Positions 1-7,863 of a stretch of DNA of 54,515 nucleotides are shown here, piece by piece. Source of the DNA: Lachnospiraceae bacterium (GTDB taxonomy: Bacteria > Bacillota > Clostridia > Lachnospirales > Lachnospiraceae); NCBI GenBank assembly GCA_024681775.1, contig JAILAF010000016.1, forward strand, positions 1 to 54,515, written 5' to 3'. Position 1 is the stretch's first letter. Each line of letters begins with the position of its first letter. The notes beneath the pieces are model-generated. The model made no database searches, had not been told where the DNA came from, and saw nothing but the letters and a program-made list of their open reading frames with translations. A program made the translations under genes and the position numbers.

Positions 1-45
1 GAGGGGAACGGCTGATCTGTCCTTTGAAATGAGGAGTGAAGGAAG

Positions 46-759
46 ATGAAAAAACGGATTTTGAAACGAATGACCTGTCTGCTTCTTGCTGCGGTCCTGG
101 TGCTGTCCCTGACGGCCTGCTCGGATGATCCCGCTACCCAGGCCCTGAAGGATGCGGCCTCCCAGGCGGCGGATGCTGCGATGGATGCCGGGAAGGATTC
201 CCTGAACAACAGCAAGGGTGACGTGGTGGATGCCTTCCGGGAAGCGGCGGAACAGGCGGCTGAGGAAGCGGCCCAGCAGGCGAAGGAATCCGCGGAGGAG
301 ATCAAGGGCGAAGCCCTGGACCAGGCGAAGGACGCCATGTCCGATACCGCCTCCAAGTTCCAGGATATCCTGAAGGACGCGGGCATCGAAACGCCGCATA
401 ACACGGACATTGCGGAAGACGGGGTCTACACCTCCAAAGAGGACGTGGCTCTGTACCTTCACACCTACGGCAAGCTCCCCGGGAACTTCATCACCAAGAA
501 GGAAGCAAAAGCCCTGGGATGGGAGGGCGGCTCCCTGGAGCCCTACGCCCCCGGAAAGTGCATCGGCGGCGACTATTTCGGCAATTACGAGGGGAATCTC
601 CCGGAGAAAAGCGGGCGTGAGTACCACGAGTGCGACATCGATACCCTGGGAGCGGACAGCCGCGGACCCAAGCGCATCGTTTACAGCAATGACGGCCTGA
701 TCTATTACACGGAGGACCATTACGAGACCTTCACACTTTTGTACGGAGATGAGGACTGA
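46..759 (+). CDS. Lipoprotein with C-terminal barnase-type ribonuclease domain
   Basis: Predicted secreted, lipid-anchored guanyl-specific RNase of the barnase family (cleaves single-stranded RNA, usually after G). Residues 1-25 form a lipoprotein signal with lipobox LTAC (Cys25). Residues 26-125 are an Ala/Glu/Lys/Asp-rich, probably helical or coiled-coil linker. Residues about 128-235 align well with barnase: the general base Glu in HECDID is E195, the Arg in PKRIVYS is R210 and the general acid His in EDHYETF is H225, so all three catalytic residues are kept with barnase-like spacing. The start has an upstream GGAGTGAAGGAAG purine-rich RBS. A barstar-like gene follows 2 bp after the stop, as expected for a toxic RNase and its cytoplasmic inhibitor. 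The lipid anchor and long linker are unusual, since classical barnase is released freely. Family assignment is confident; the membrane location is inferred from the lipobox. Confidence 0.93.
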   Translation: MKKRILKRMTCLLLAAVLVLSLTACSDDPATQALKDAASQAADAAMDAGKDSLNNSKGDVVDAFREAAEQAAEEAAQQAKESAEEIKGEALDQAKDAMSDTASKFQDILKDAGIETPHNTDIAEDGVYTSKEDVALYLHTYGKLPGNFITKKEAKALGWEGGSLEPYAPGKCIGGDYFGNYEGNLPEKSGREYHECDIDTLGADSRGPKRIVYSNDGLIYYTEDHYETFTLLYGDED

Positions 760-761
760 AT

Positions 762-1031
762 ATGAAAGCAACCATTGATCTGAAGGATGTTTACGGAGCG
801 GACGATCTGTATCAGCTCCTGGCGGAGTACATTGCGTTTCCCGATTATTTCGGGAACAACCTGGATGCGCTCTTTGATGTGTTTACGGAGATCTCCGAAG
901 AGACCGAGATCACCTTTACCGGCGGCGCGGAAGCGGAAGCGGTGATGGGGAAGTTCGCCCGCAGCTTTAAAAAGATGTGCGCGAGGGCAAGCGAGGAGAA
1001 CCCCTGCCTGCACATCTCCTTTGACGCGTGA
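762..1031 (+). CDS. Barstar-family ribonuclease inhibitor
   Basis: 89-aa protein that should bind and block the RNase encoded just upstream, protecting the producer cytoplasm. It aligns with barstar over its full length without a gap in the binding helix: Y29, G31, N33, L34, D35, A36, L37 and D39 occupy barstar positions, with the barstar Trp38 replaced by Phe38. D35 and D39 are the residues that contact the barnase active site in the known complex. The start lies 2 bp after the RNase stop and the RBS (GGAGATGAGG) lies inside the end of the RNase gene, so the pair is translationally linked. A bidirectional terminator follows at 1091-1126. Confidence 0.93.
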   Translation: MKATIDLKDVYGADDLYQLLAEYIAFPDYFGNNLDALFDVFTEISEETEITFTGGAEAEAVMGKFARSFKKMCARASEENPCLHISFDA

Positions 1032-1090
1032 GAGTCTTCGGCCGGCTGTCAAAAGCAGAGGCCCTGTGAGTTCAGTAGATCAGAAAAAAG

Positions 1091-1126
1091 AAAAACTCCG
1101 GAATCCCAATGGATTTCGGAGTTTTT
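1091..1126. terminator. Bidirectional rho-independent terminator
   Basis: Near-perfect stem AAAAACTCCG-G-AATCC / GGATT-T-CGGAGTTTTT with a CAAT loop and T-runs on both strands. It sits between the RNase/inhibitor pair (+) and the tRNA-Val gene (-) and can end transcription of both. Confidence 0.85.
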
Positions 1127-1133
1127 GTCTTCG

Positions 1134-1207
1134 TGGGACCAACAGGGTTCGAACCTGTGACCTCCCGCACGTCAAGCGGACGCTCATCCCAGCTGAGCTA
1201 TGATCCC
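1134..1207 (-). tRNA. tRNA-Val (anticodon GAC)
   Basis: The - strand folds as a 74-nt cloverleaf: acceptor GGGATCA / TGGTCCC, D-stem GCTC/GAGC, anticodon stem TCCGC/GCGGG with loop TTGACGT (anticodon GAC), T-arm ACAGG-TTCGAAC-CCTGT, discriminator A. CCA is not encoded (the genomic 3' flank reads CGA). The terminator at 1091-1126 lies directly downstream. Only one tRNA is present here. Confidence 0.95.
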
Positions 1208-1375
1208 AAAGCACTTTGAGATTATAGCACGGATTTTTCCCCTGCACAAGCACAGATTTACAACGCCCTTTTACAGACCGTCGCAACCCATTTTTCTATC
1301 GCCAAATCCGACATTTTGGGGTATACTGTCTGTGTTGGCATTTGCAGGAACAAATGCCGGAAGGAGGATTTGGGG

Positions 1376-1597
1376 ATGAGCGATATCAAGTCCATTGTGG
1401 AACAGATCGTGAAGAAGCTTCAGGCGAATCCGGATCTGCTGAAGAGCTTCAAGAGTGATCCGGTGAAGACCATCGAGGGAATCTCGGGGATCGACATTCC
1501 GAACGGCGTGGAGGACGAGGTTGCCAAGGGGGTTAAGGCTGCCCTGGCCAAGGATTCGGCATCCGGCATCGTGGACGCCGTGAAGAAGCTGTTTTAA
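1376..1597 (+). CDS. Small helical protein of unknown function (73 aa)
   Basis: I do not recognise the family with confidence. The 73-aa protein starts MSDIKSIV; this ATG is preceded by AAGGAGG at 1361-1367, and a longer reading from 1316 lacks an RBS. It looks all-helical, with a Lys-rich N-terminal helix, the segment NPDLLKSFKSDPVKTI, then GIDIPNG and a second amphipathic helix. The pattern of hydrophobic residues around DP followed by GID(I/L)P(N/E)G is loosely like leader regions of NHLP/Nif11 RiPP precursors, but there is no Cys/Ser/Thr-rich core and no maturation enzyme nearby. It is monocistronic: the only promoter hint is a TATACT box at 1322-1327, and a strong terminator follows at 1625-1649. 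The 168 bp between the tRNA and this gene hold nothing else I can identify. Confidence 0.75.
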   Translation: MSDIKSIVEQIVKKLQANPDLLKSFKSDPVKTIEGISGIDIPNGVEDEVAKGVKAALAKDSASGIVDAVKKLF

Positions 1598-1624
1598 CGG
1601 GTTTTGCCAATAGTAGAACCAGGT

Positions 1625-1653
1625 GTCCCGGCAGGCTCCCTGCCGGGACTCTT
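1625..1653 (+). terminator. Rho-independent terminator
   Basis: Perfect 11-bp stem GTCCCGGCAGG / CCTGCCGGGAC with a CTC loop followed by TCTTT, 27 bp after the 73-aa gene. It separates that gene from the MraY-family gene. Confidence 0.8.
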
Positions 1654-1677
1654 TGGGAAGATGGGAGAAGTTCATTT

Positions 1678-2643
1678 ATGCTCTTAAAAGTCATACCGCA
1701 GAGTTTAGCACCGGCATTTTTGCCTTTGGGGATCCTGATCGCATTTTTTGCCACGTATTTTGCCATTGAAAAGTGCATGCCGAAAATGCCCCGCGACCAC
1801 GGGAAGGCCCTGGCAGTGGAAGGAGCGGTCTCCAAAGGCAAGGCCACCGGCGTGGGCATGATCTTTGTTACTGTTTTTGTGATCACGGCGCTGCTCCTGG
1901 CCCCCATAAGCATAGAGATGGCACTGTATCTGGTGCTCCTGCTCTTTTGCAGGCTCACGGGCTTCCTGGATGACGCGGCCAAGACCCCCTGGGGCAGGAC
2001 CATCAAAGGACTCCTGGACCTGGTGGTGGCAGGCGGTACCGCAGGCGTGTACCTTTATTTCCATCCTCCCGTATTCAGGCTGGCTTATCTGCAGCTGGAC
2101 GTCACCGTTCCCGTGTGGCTCTACGCACTGCTGATCATCGCCCTGGTATGGGGCTCCATCAATGTGACCAACTGCACTGACGGCGTGGATTCTCTTTCCG
2201 CCACCCTCTCCATCATCACTCTTTTTTCCTTCTACGCAGTGATCACGGCCCGGGGTGTGGGGACGGAGTTCGGCCCTCACATTCTGCTGTTCGTGGCGGC
2301 TCTGGCGGCGTACCTCTGGTACAATGCGCCCCCCAGCACCGCGCTCATGGGAGATGCGGGTTCCAGAGCCATCGGGTATTTCATCGCGCTGGCGGCCCTT
2401 ATGTGCGGATCGCCCCTGCTGTACCTGTCCTTTGCGCTGGTGATCATTCTGGACGGCGGTCTGGGGCTCTTTAAGATCACCGTGATCCGCCTGACGAAAA
2501 AGAAGAACTTCATGAACCGCATCAAGACGCCGCTCCACGACCATGCGCGGAAGAATCTCCACTGGGAGGGATCGCAGGTTCTGGTGCGATTTGCTGCGCT
2601 GCAGCTTCTGGCGTCGCTTTTGACTGTTTCTCTGATCCGATGA
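1678..2643 (+). CDS. MraY-family phospho-sugar transferase (polyprenyl-phosphate glycosyl-1-phosphate transferase)
   Basis: Integral membrane enzyme of the MraY/WecA family, which moves a phospho-sugar (in MraY, phospho-MurNAc-pentapeptide) from UDP to undecaprenyl phosphate at the inner face of the membrane. About ten hydrophobic segments span 321 residues. Family motifs: the aspartate pair GFLDD (D98, D99), the catalytic region NVTNCTDGVDSL (N165, D168), ALMGDAGS (D226) and the C-terminal KTPLHDHA (H287, H289), which corresponds to the MraY PLHHHFE motif. The start is ATG 1678 with GGGAGAAG upstream. It is not in a dcw cluster with murD/murF/ftsW; a GreA-type gene follows after 21 bp. It may be the sole MraY or a second paralogue, and the window cannot decide this. 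Confidence 0.88.
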   Translation: MLLKVIPQSLAPAFLPLGILIAFFATYFAIEKCMPKMPRDHGKALAVEGAVSKGKATGVGMIFVTVFVITALLLAPISIEMALYLVLLLFCRLTGFLDDAAKTPWGRTIKGLLDLVVAGGTAGVYLYFHPPVFRLAYLQLDVTVPVWLYALLIIALVWGSINVTNCTDGVDSLSATLSIITLFSFYAVITARGVGTEFGPHILLFVAALAAYLWYNAPPSTALMGDAGSRAIGYFIALAALMCGSPLLYLSFALVIILDGGLGLFKITVIRLTKKKNFMNRIKTPLHDHARKNLHWEGSQVLVRFAALQLLASLLTVSLIR

Positions 2644-2664
2644 TATCCGGGGAGGCCGGCTGAT

Positions 2665-3165
2665 ATGTTTGATAAGCTGACGGAAGAAGACATCCGTAAA
2701 ATGCAGGAAGAGATCGATTACCGCAAGTTCGAGGTGCGGCCCAAGGCCCTGGAGGACCTGAAGGCAGCCAGCGAGCAGGGGGACCGGTCCGAGAATTTCG
2801 AATACTATGCCGCGAAGCGGTTTAAGAACAAAAACGAGAGCAGGATCCGCTATCTGGAGAAGATGATCGCCACAGCAACGGTGATCAAAAGCAATACCGC
2901 CGAGGGGATCGTGAGCATCGACAACACGGTGGAGATCGAGTATCTGGAGGACGGCGAGGTCGAGCAGTGCAAGATCGTCACCACGGTCCGGGCGGATTCC
3001 CTGGAAAACCGCATCACCCCGGAATCTCCCCTGGGGAAGGCCCTCATGGGGCGGAAAACAGGGGATGTGGTAACGGTGAAGGTGGATGCGGATTATCAAT
3101 ATGAGGTCCGTATTCTGAAGGTGATCAAAACCGATGGCTCCGGAGACGCCATCAACAGCTATTAA
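2665..3165 (+). CDS. greA: GreA/GreB-family transcription elongation factor
   Basis: Cytoplasmic factor that enters the RNA polymerase secondary channel and stimulates cleavage of backtracked transcripts. The N-terminal coiled coil carries the signature tip GDRSENFEYYAAK (residues 39-51), with the acidic residues D40, E43 and E46 of the GreA GDLSENAEYDAAK motif. The C-terminal FKBP-like domain is seen in ITPESPLGKALMGRKTGDVV. At 166 aa it is normal Gre length. It is divergent from housekeeping GreA at several positions (YYAAK, KRFKNKNE), so it may be a second Gre-family member. ATG 2665 follows a GGGGAGG-type RBS; the next gene starts 12 bp downstream. Confidence 0.88.
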   Translation: MFDKLTEEDIRKMQEEIDYRKFEVRPKALEDLKAASEQGDRSENFEYYAAKRFKNKNESRIRYLEKMIATATVIKSNTAEGIVSIDNTVEIEYLEDGEVEQCKIVTTVRADSLENRITPESPLGKALMGRKTGDVVTVKVDADYQYEVRILKVIKTDGSGDAINSY

Positions 3166-3177
3166 GGAGATTATCCA

Positions 3178-4725
3178 TTGAAGACCTATTTTCTGTTTGA
3201 CCTGGACGGCACCCTCACGGATCCCAAAGAGGGGATCTGCACCTGTGTGCAGCACGCCCTGAAGGCCTTCGGGATCGAGGAGCCGGATCTGGACCGGCTG
3301 GAGTGCTTTATCGGTCCCCCTCTGGGGGAGAGTTTTCAGAAGTACTACGGCTTTTCCGAGGAGGATGCCCGGAAGGCCATAGAGATCTACAGAGAGCGTT
3401 TCGTGCCCACGGGCATGTTTGAAAATGAGCTCTATCCCGGGATCCACAACATGCTCCGCTCCCTGAAAAATGCGGGCATGCACCTGGCAGTGGCATCCAG
3501 CAAGCCCGAGCCCTTCGTGGAGAAGATCCTGAAGCATTTCAAGCTACGGGATTATTTCGAAGTGGTGGTGGGCAGCAATCTGGACGGCACCAGGGAGAGC
3601 AAGAGCGAGGTCATCCTGGAGGCGCTTCGCCGCCTCTTCGACGGTCGGCCCATCGAGTTTGACAAGGTCTTCATGGTAGGAGACCGGATGCACGACATCG
3701 AGGGAGCCCACAGCCTGCGGATCGAAGCGGTGGGCGTTACCTACGGTTACGGTTCCATGGAGGAGCTGAAAGAGGCGAAGGCCGATTACATCGTCCGCTC
3801 CGTGGAGGAGCTCCGGGTCTTCCTCATGCGGGAGGTCCGGGAGCTGGAGGAAGAGCAGAAAAAAGCCGGCGTCGTTACGAAGGGCGACGGAAAGTACAAT
3901 TTCCAGGGGGGTGACCTCTGGCGGATCGTCTACTTTTTCCTGATGTATGTGGTGGTGCGCTCTATCGGTGCCTACGCCCTGACGGTCCTTCTGGTGCTCC
4001 TGCAGCCGAAAATGCCGGCTGCCTTAAGCGACTTTTTCTTTACCCTGGGAGAGGACGGAGAGCTGGTGACCGGCGGAGATGCCACAGCCATCGTGACCGC
4101 CTTTGCTTTCCTGGTGGCGGGCCTCAGTATCCTGAAAAATGCCCGGAAAATGGTGCAGCGGGGGGAGGAAAGGAGGCGTCTGACCCACTTGACCAAAGAG
4201 CCGAAGATCTCCTGGCTCCTCATGGGAACGGCGGTGGTGGGTGCCGTGCTGGGACTGAATCTCCTGGTGATGCAGCTGGGGCTGACGGAGGCGGAAGACT
4301 ATGCACAGGTGGCTTCCGTCCAGTATTCCTGCCATCTCGTCATGGGGCTTTTCGTGTACGGTATCATCTCCCCTATTTCCGAGGAGCTTTTGTTCCGGGG
4401 GCTGATCTACAATTACCTCCGGGAGCTGACGGCCATCCGGCCAGCGCTCATCATATCCTCCCTGCTCTTTGCCTTTTATCACGGCAACGCTGTCCAGGGA
4501 AGCTACGCCTTCCTCATGGGAATGCTCCTCTGCTACGGATATGAGTATTTCGGCAGCTTTAAGGCGCCGCTCCTGATGCATATGGGAGCCAATGTGCTGT
4601 CCTACCTCCTGACCTACCTCCTGAAAGGTGTCCGGGTCCCTGCATGGCCGCTGATCTTTGTGTTTATGGTCCTTTGCATCGCATCACTCCTGATGATGAA
4701 TAAGAAGAAGCAGAAACTGATTTAA
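3178..4725 (+). CDS. Fusion of HAD-family phosphatase and CPBP intramembrane protease
   Basis: Two domains in one 515-aa chain. Residues 1-220 are a phosphoglycolate-phosphatase-like HAD hydrolase: motif I FDLDGTLTD (D8 nucleophile, D10), motif II VASSKP (S107), motif III Lys near KSEVILEAL, motif IV MVGDRMHDIE (D169, D173). A charged linker (about 215-245) leads into a multi-spanning CPBP (Abi/CAAX-like) domain with SEELLFRG (E402, E403, R407), FAFYH (H435) and LMHMGAN (H468, N472), the usual catalytic set. The start is TTG 3178 with AAGGAGA 8-14 bp upstream; no in-frame ATG gives a full motif I. No frameshift or stop separates the halves, so this is a true fusion rather than two genes. The HAD substrate and protease target are unknown. 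Confidence 0.88.
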   Translation: MKTYFLFDLDGTLTDPKEGICTCVQHALKAFGIEEPDLDRLECFIGPPLGESFQKYYGFSEEDARKAIEIYRERFVPTGMFENELYPGIHNMLRSLKNAGMHLAVASSKPEPFVEKILKHFKLRDYFEVVVGSNLDGTRESKSEVILEALRRLFDGRPIEFDKVFMVGDRMHDIEGAHSLRIEAVGVTYGYGSMEELKEAKADYIVRSVEELRVFLMREVRELEEEQKKAGVVTKGDGKYNFQGGDLWRIVYFFLMYVVVRSIGAYALTVLLVLLQPKMPAALSDFFFTLGEDGELVTGGDATAIVTAFAFLVAGLSILKNARKMVQRGEERRRLTHLTKEPKISWLLMGTAVVGAVLGLNLLVMQLGLTEAEDYAQVASVQYSCHLVMGLFVYGIISPISEELLFRGLIYNYLRELTAIRPALIISSLLFAFYHGNAVQGSYAFLMGMLLCYGYEYFGSFKAPLLMHMGANVLSYLLTYLLKGVRVPAWPLIFVFMVLCIASLLMMNKKKQKLI

Positions 4726-4740
4726 GAGGGATTCACCGAA

Positions 4741-5901
4741 ATGATGAAAACCGCTGGAGAAGCAAAGAAAAGCAATGAACGACTGTCCGGCCCCGAGGCC
4801 CTGCGCTGTGTCGCCATGCTCCTGGTGACCGTGCTCCACTACCTGGGCAAGGGAGGCCTCCTGCCTTCCCTGGCAGCGGAGGGCTATACCCCCGAAGCCA
4901 CCGGCACCTTCGCCTATCTGCTGGAGTCCTTTGCCATCGTGGCGGTGAATTGTTACATCCTCCTTTCGGGCTATTTTCAGGGCACCGGCCCCGTAAAGCT
5001 GTCCCGTCTGGTAAAGCTCTACATCCGTTTTTATCTCTTTTCCGTCATCGTGGGTCTGCTGTGTGCGGCCTTTGGTGCGGTTCCCGCAGGGGGGCTTACC
5101 CTGCACTATTTCCTGACTCTGTTCTTTCCGGTGGTCATGGGCCATTACTGGTTTATGACGGCCTATTTCCTGTTTTATCTGGTGATGCCCCTGGTGGGAG
5201 CTGCCCTGCGCCGCCTTTCCGCGGAGCAGACCGGCGTGGTCCTGGCGGGGATGCTGCTGTTCCATTGCATTCTGAAGACCCTCCTTCCCTTCTACCTGGA
5301 GATCACCACCGACGGCTATGACTGGACCTGGTACTTTACCGTCTTTTTGCTGGGGGCCTATGCGAGAAAGCGGGACTGGGCCTTTCTGAAAAAGCGCAGC
5401 ACCTGTCTCATCCTCTACGTGGCGGGGTGCCTGCTGACCTTCGGGAGGGTGTACGGCCTGTGGTTTGTGTACCGGAAAACCGGCGCCTGCGGGGCACTCA
5501 TCAGCCAGAGCCTGGACTATAACCAGCTGACGGTGGTGGCGGCAGCCCTGGGACTGTTCGGGGTCTTCCTGCATCTGGAAGGACCGGCGACGAAGTTCCT
5601 GGGGAAGGTAGCGCCCTACACGCTGGGGGTCTATCTGCTGCAGGAGAATGTGGGATTGCGGTATCTGTGGCAGCCCCTTTTGGGTAGCGGCCGGGTGGGG
5701 GGCGTCCTTTCCCTGCTGCTGCATGTGCTCGCTGCGGTATGCGTCATGTTTATACTCGGCGTTCTGGCAGATTATCTGCGGAGTCTGCTGCAGAACGGAT
5801 TACAGATGTTATTGCTGAAAACACCGGTATTTCGCGGCCTCCGGGATCGGATCTGGAAGGTGGATGCGGTGCTTGCTGAGGATACGGAGAAAGAGCGATG
5901 A
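4741..5901 (+). CDS. Acyltransferase-3 family membrane protein
   Basis: 386-aa polytopic membrane protein of the acyltransferase-3 (OafA/WecH-type) family, which O-acylates cell-surface glycans or exopolysaccharide sugars. The signature is at the N-terminus: RLSGPEALRCVAMLLVTVLH, containing the conserved Arg of helix 1 and the essential His. About ten hydrophobic segments follow, including HYWFMTAYFLFYLVMP and the late VAPYTLGVYLLQE, typical of the family. Its stop codon overlaps the next start as ATGA (5898-5901), so it is translationally coupled to the polytopic protein downstream, which suggests joint work on a surface polymer or lipid. The acceptor is unknown. Confidence 0.88.
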   Translation: MMKTAGEAKKSNERLSGPEALRCVAMLLVTVLHYLGKGGLLPSLAAEGYTPEATGTFAYLLESFAIVAVNCYILLSGYFQGTGPVKLSRLVKLYIRFYLFSVIVGLLCAAFGAVPAGGLTLHYFLTLFFPVVMGHYWFMTAYFLFYLVMPLVGAALRRLSAEQTGVVLAGMLLFHCILKTLLPFYLEITTDGYDWTWYFTVFLLGAYARKRDWAFLKKRSTCLILYVAGCLLTFGRVYGLWFVYRKTGACGALISQSLDYNQLTVVAAALGLFGVFLHLEGPATKFLGKVAPYTLGVYLLQENVGLRYLWQPLLGSGRVGGVLSLLLHVLAAVCVMFILGVLADYLRSLLQNGLQMLLLKTPVFRGLRDRIWKVDAVLAEDTEKER

Positions 5902-7862
5902 GCCAGAGCAACCGGCGCGGAAAAGAGAACAGGACCGATTTCCGGCAGCGGTATTTCAGCGCCCTCCAGTGGAAGGGGGCGCTGGAAAGCGTTGCCATAA
6001 TCTTTCTCGTGCTCTATCCCCTGCGGAACATCCATGTCGGCGGCGACCTCATGGATACCGGGTATAATTATGTAAACTTCCTCTACATGGGAACGAAGCA
6101 TGTGGACAGTATGTGGGTATTCTCCACCTACCTGGCGACGCTGGTGGGACATCTGATGACCCTGCTTCCGGGGGGAGAGACCATTCTGGGACTGAACCTC
6201 TACACCTCCCTCATCGTCAGCCTCATCGCCGTCATCAGCTACCGCTTCTGCACCGTCCATCTTAAAATATCGCATGTAATCACATTCCTTGGGATCTTCT
6301 TTGCGCTGAATCTGTGCTGGTGTCCCACGGCGCTTCTCTACAACTATCTTACATATCTACTGTTATTGATTGCCTGCCGCAACCTGTATGTGGGCATGGA
6401 ACGGAACCGCAATTCCCTCCTGCTGGTGGCGGGGATCTGCATCGGTCTCAATGTCTTTGTCCGCTTCTCCAACCTTCCGGAGCTGTCCCTGCTGGCCATC
6501 ATCTGGCTCTATGGCGTGGCGGTGCATCTGGATGGCGGGAAGGACGCGCTCCTGAAGACCCTGGCCAGGACCCTTTGGTTTTTGATGGGGTATGTGGGCA
6601 TTGTCGCCGCCTGTCTGGTGGCATTGGGGATCGTCTACGGCAGGACCGCTTATTTTTCCGGGATCTCCGAGCTGCTGGCCATGACGGAATCCGCTTCCGA
6701 CTACACCGCTTTTTCCATGATCCGGACCATGTTCCGGGAGTACTGGGATGCCGGCTACTGGCTTTCCCGCATCGCCTTTTTCGCCATTGCCGGGGTCCTC
6801 ATCGCCGTCCCTGCCAAGCTCCTGGACTGGCGCTTTATGCCGGAGACCTCCCGCAAAGGGAAGATCTGGCCTTTCAAGGAGGGCTTTTCCCTGGCGGCCC
6901 TTTCCAAGCTCATCGGGCTCCTGCTTGGCGTCTTTTCCGTGATCTGGCTGTTTTCCGGGGAGCCGGAGCGGCATTTTGCCTCCGCTCTGTATTACAGCTA
7001 TGATTCCGTCAGCCTGCCTGCGAGAGTGCTTTTGCTGTTGTTTTTGCTGTTCAGCCTGCTGCGGATGGTGATCCCCTGGAGCACCCCGGGAGAGCGGCTG
7101 ATTTCCGCACTCTGTGTGTTCCTGCTCCTGATCACGCCCCTCGGCAGCAACAACGGGCTGTACTCTGCCATGAACAATCTGTTCCTGGTGGCCCCCTTCG
7201 GACTGTGGCAGATCTATATCTTTATCCGCAGGAGAGAGACGGGGATCTCGGACATCCGCATGGGCGGCGGCAAGGGAAGGATCCCTGTGTTTGTACGGCG
7301 CTTTGTGCGCCTGATCCCGCTGTTTTCCGCCAAAGCGGTGCTCTGTGCGTTCCTGCTCCTCTGCACGGTGCAGTTTACGGCTTTTGGCAATACCTTCGTC
7401 TTTACCGAGAGTACCGGCGTCATCGATCCGGTGTATGAGATCGAGGGCGTGAAGGTCTTTTCCGGGATCCGTATGAGCGAGAAACGGGCGGAAGGACTGG
7501 CAGATGCGATAAATTATGTAAACCAAAACAATCTGAAGGGCAGGGATGTGATCCTGTACGGTAACAATCCCTCCTTAAGCCTGTATCTGGGGATGCCGCC
7601 GGCGTTCAATTCCTGGCCTTCCCTGCGTTCCTATTCCTACCAGAAGTTTGCCCTGGCCATGTCGGAGCTGAGCGGCTATCCCGTCATCATTCTGGATGCG
7701 CAGTATGAGGGCTTTCTGGAGGATCCTTCCACTTACGCCGAGGAAAATATGTTCCAGGAGGGAAAGTGGGCGCTTTTGCAGGATTTCATGAGAGTCTGCG
7801 GGTATCGTCCCACCTTCCGCAGCGACGAATTTACCCTTTATGAGCCCGGAGGAAGCAGATAA
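5898..7862 (+). CDS. Large polytopic membrane protein, possible GT-C-type glycosyltransferase
   Basis: 654-aa integral membrane protein that I cannot assign to a named family. It has about 11-13 hydrophobic segments between residues 25 and 500 and a C-terminal soluble part of about 150 residues, probably extracellular (includes IDPVYEIEGVKVFSGIRMSE, NPSLSLYLGMPPAFNSWPSL, DEFTLYEPGG). The topology and the acidic loop after the first helix (HVGGDLMDTGYNY) resemble GT-C glycosyltransferases that use polyprenyl-phosphate sugars, which would fit its coupling to the upstream acyltransferase. That function is inference from layout only. Two TTATGTAAAC motifs lie within it (6068-6077 and 7514-7523), each encoding Tyr-Val-Asn. 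Confidence 0.8.
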   Translation: MSQSNRRGKENRTDFRQRYFSALQWKGALESVAIIFLVLYPLRNIHVGGDLMDTGYNYVNFLYMGTKHVDSMWVFSTYLATLVGHLMTLLPGGETILGLNLYTSLIVSLIAVISYRFCTVHLKISHVITFLGIFFALNLCWCPTALLYNYLTYLLLLIACRNLYVGMERNRNSLLLVAGICIGLNVFVRFSNLPELSLLAIIWLYGVAVHLDGGKDALLKTLARTLWFLMGYVGIVAACLVALGIVYGRTAYFSGISELLAMTESASDYTAFSMIRTMFREYWDAGYWLSRIAFFAIAGVLIAVPAKLLDWRFMPETSRKGKIWPFKEGFSLAALSKLIGLLLGVFSVIWLFSGEPERHFASALYYSYDSVSLPARVLLLLFLLFSLLRMVIPWSTPGERLISALCVFLLLITPLGSNNGLYSAMNNLFLVAPFGLWQIYIFIRRRETGISDIRMGGGKGRIPVFVRRFVRLIPLFSAKAVLCAFLLLCTVQFTAFGNTFVFTESTGVIDPVYEIEGVKVFSGIRMSEKRAEGLADAINYVNQNNLKGRDVILYGNNPSLSLYLGMPPAFNSWPSLRSYSYQKFALAMSELSGYPVIILDAQYEGFLEDPSTYAEENMFQEGKWALLQDFMRVCGYRPTFRSDEFTLYEPGGSR

Positions 7863-7863
7863 A

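Noticed and set aside
1705..3537. 610-codon open frame on the - strand
   Set aside because: It runs antisense to the MraY, GreA and HAD-CPBP genes, which show clear domains. It is a by-product of GC-rich codon use, like other long antisense frames at 7870-9681, 13280-14653, 14654-16144 and 29476-30828.
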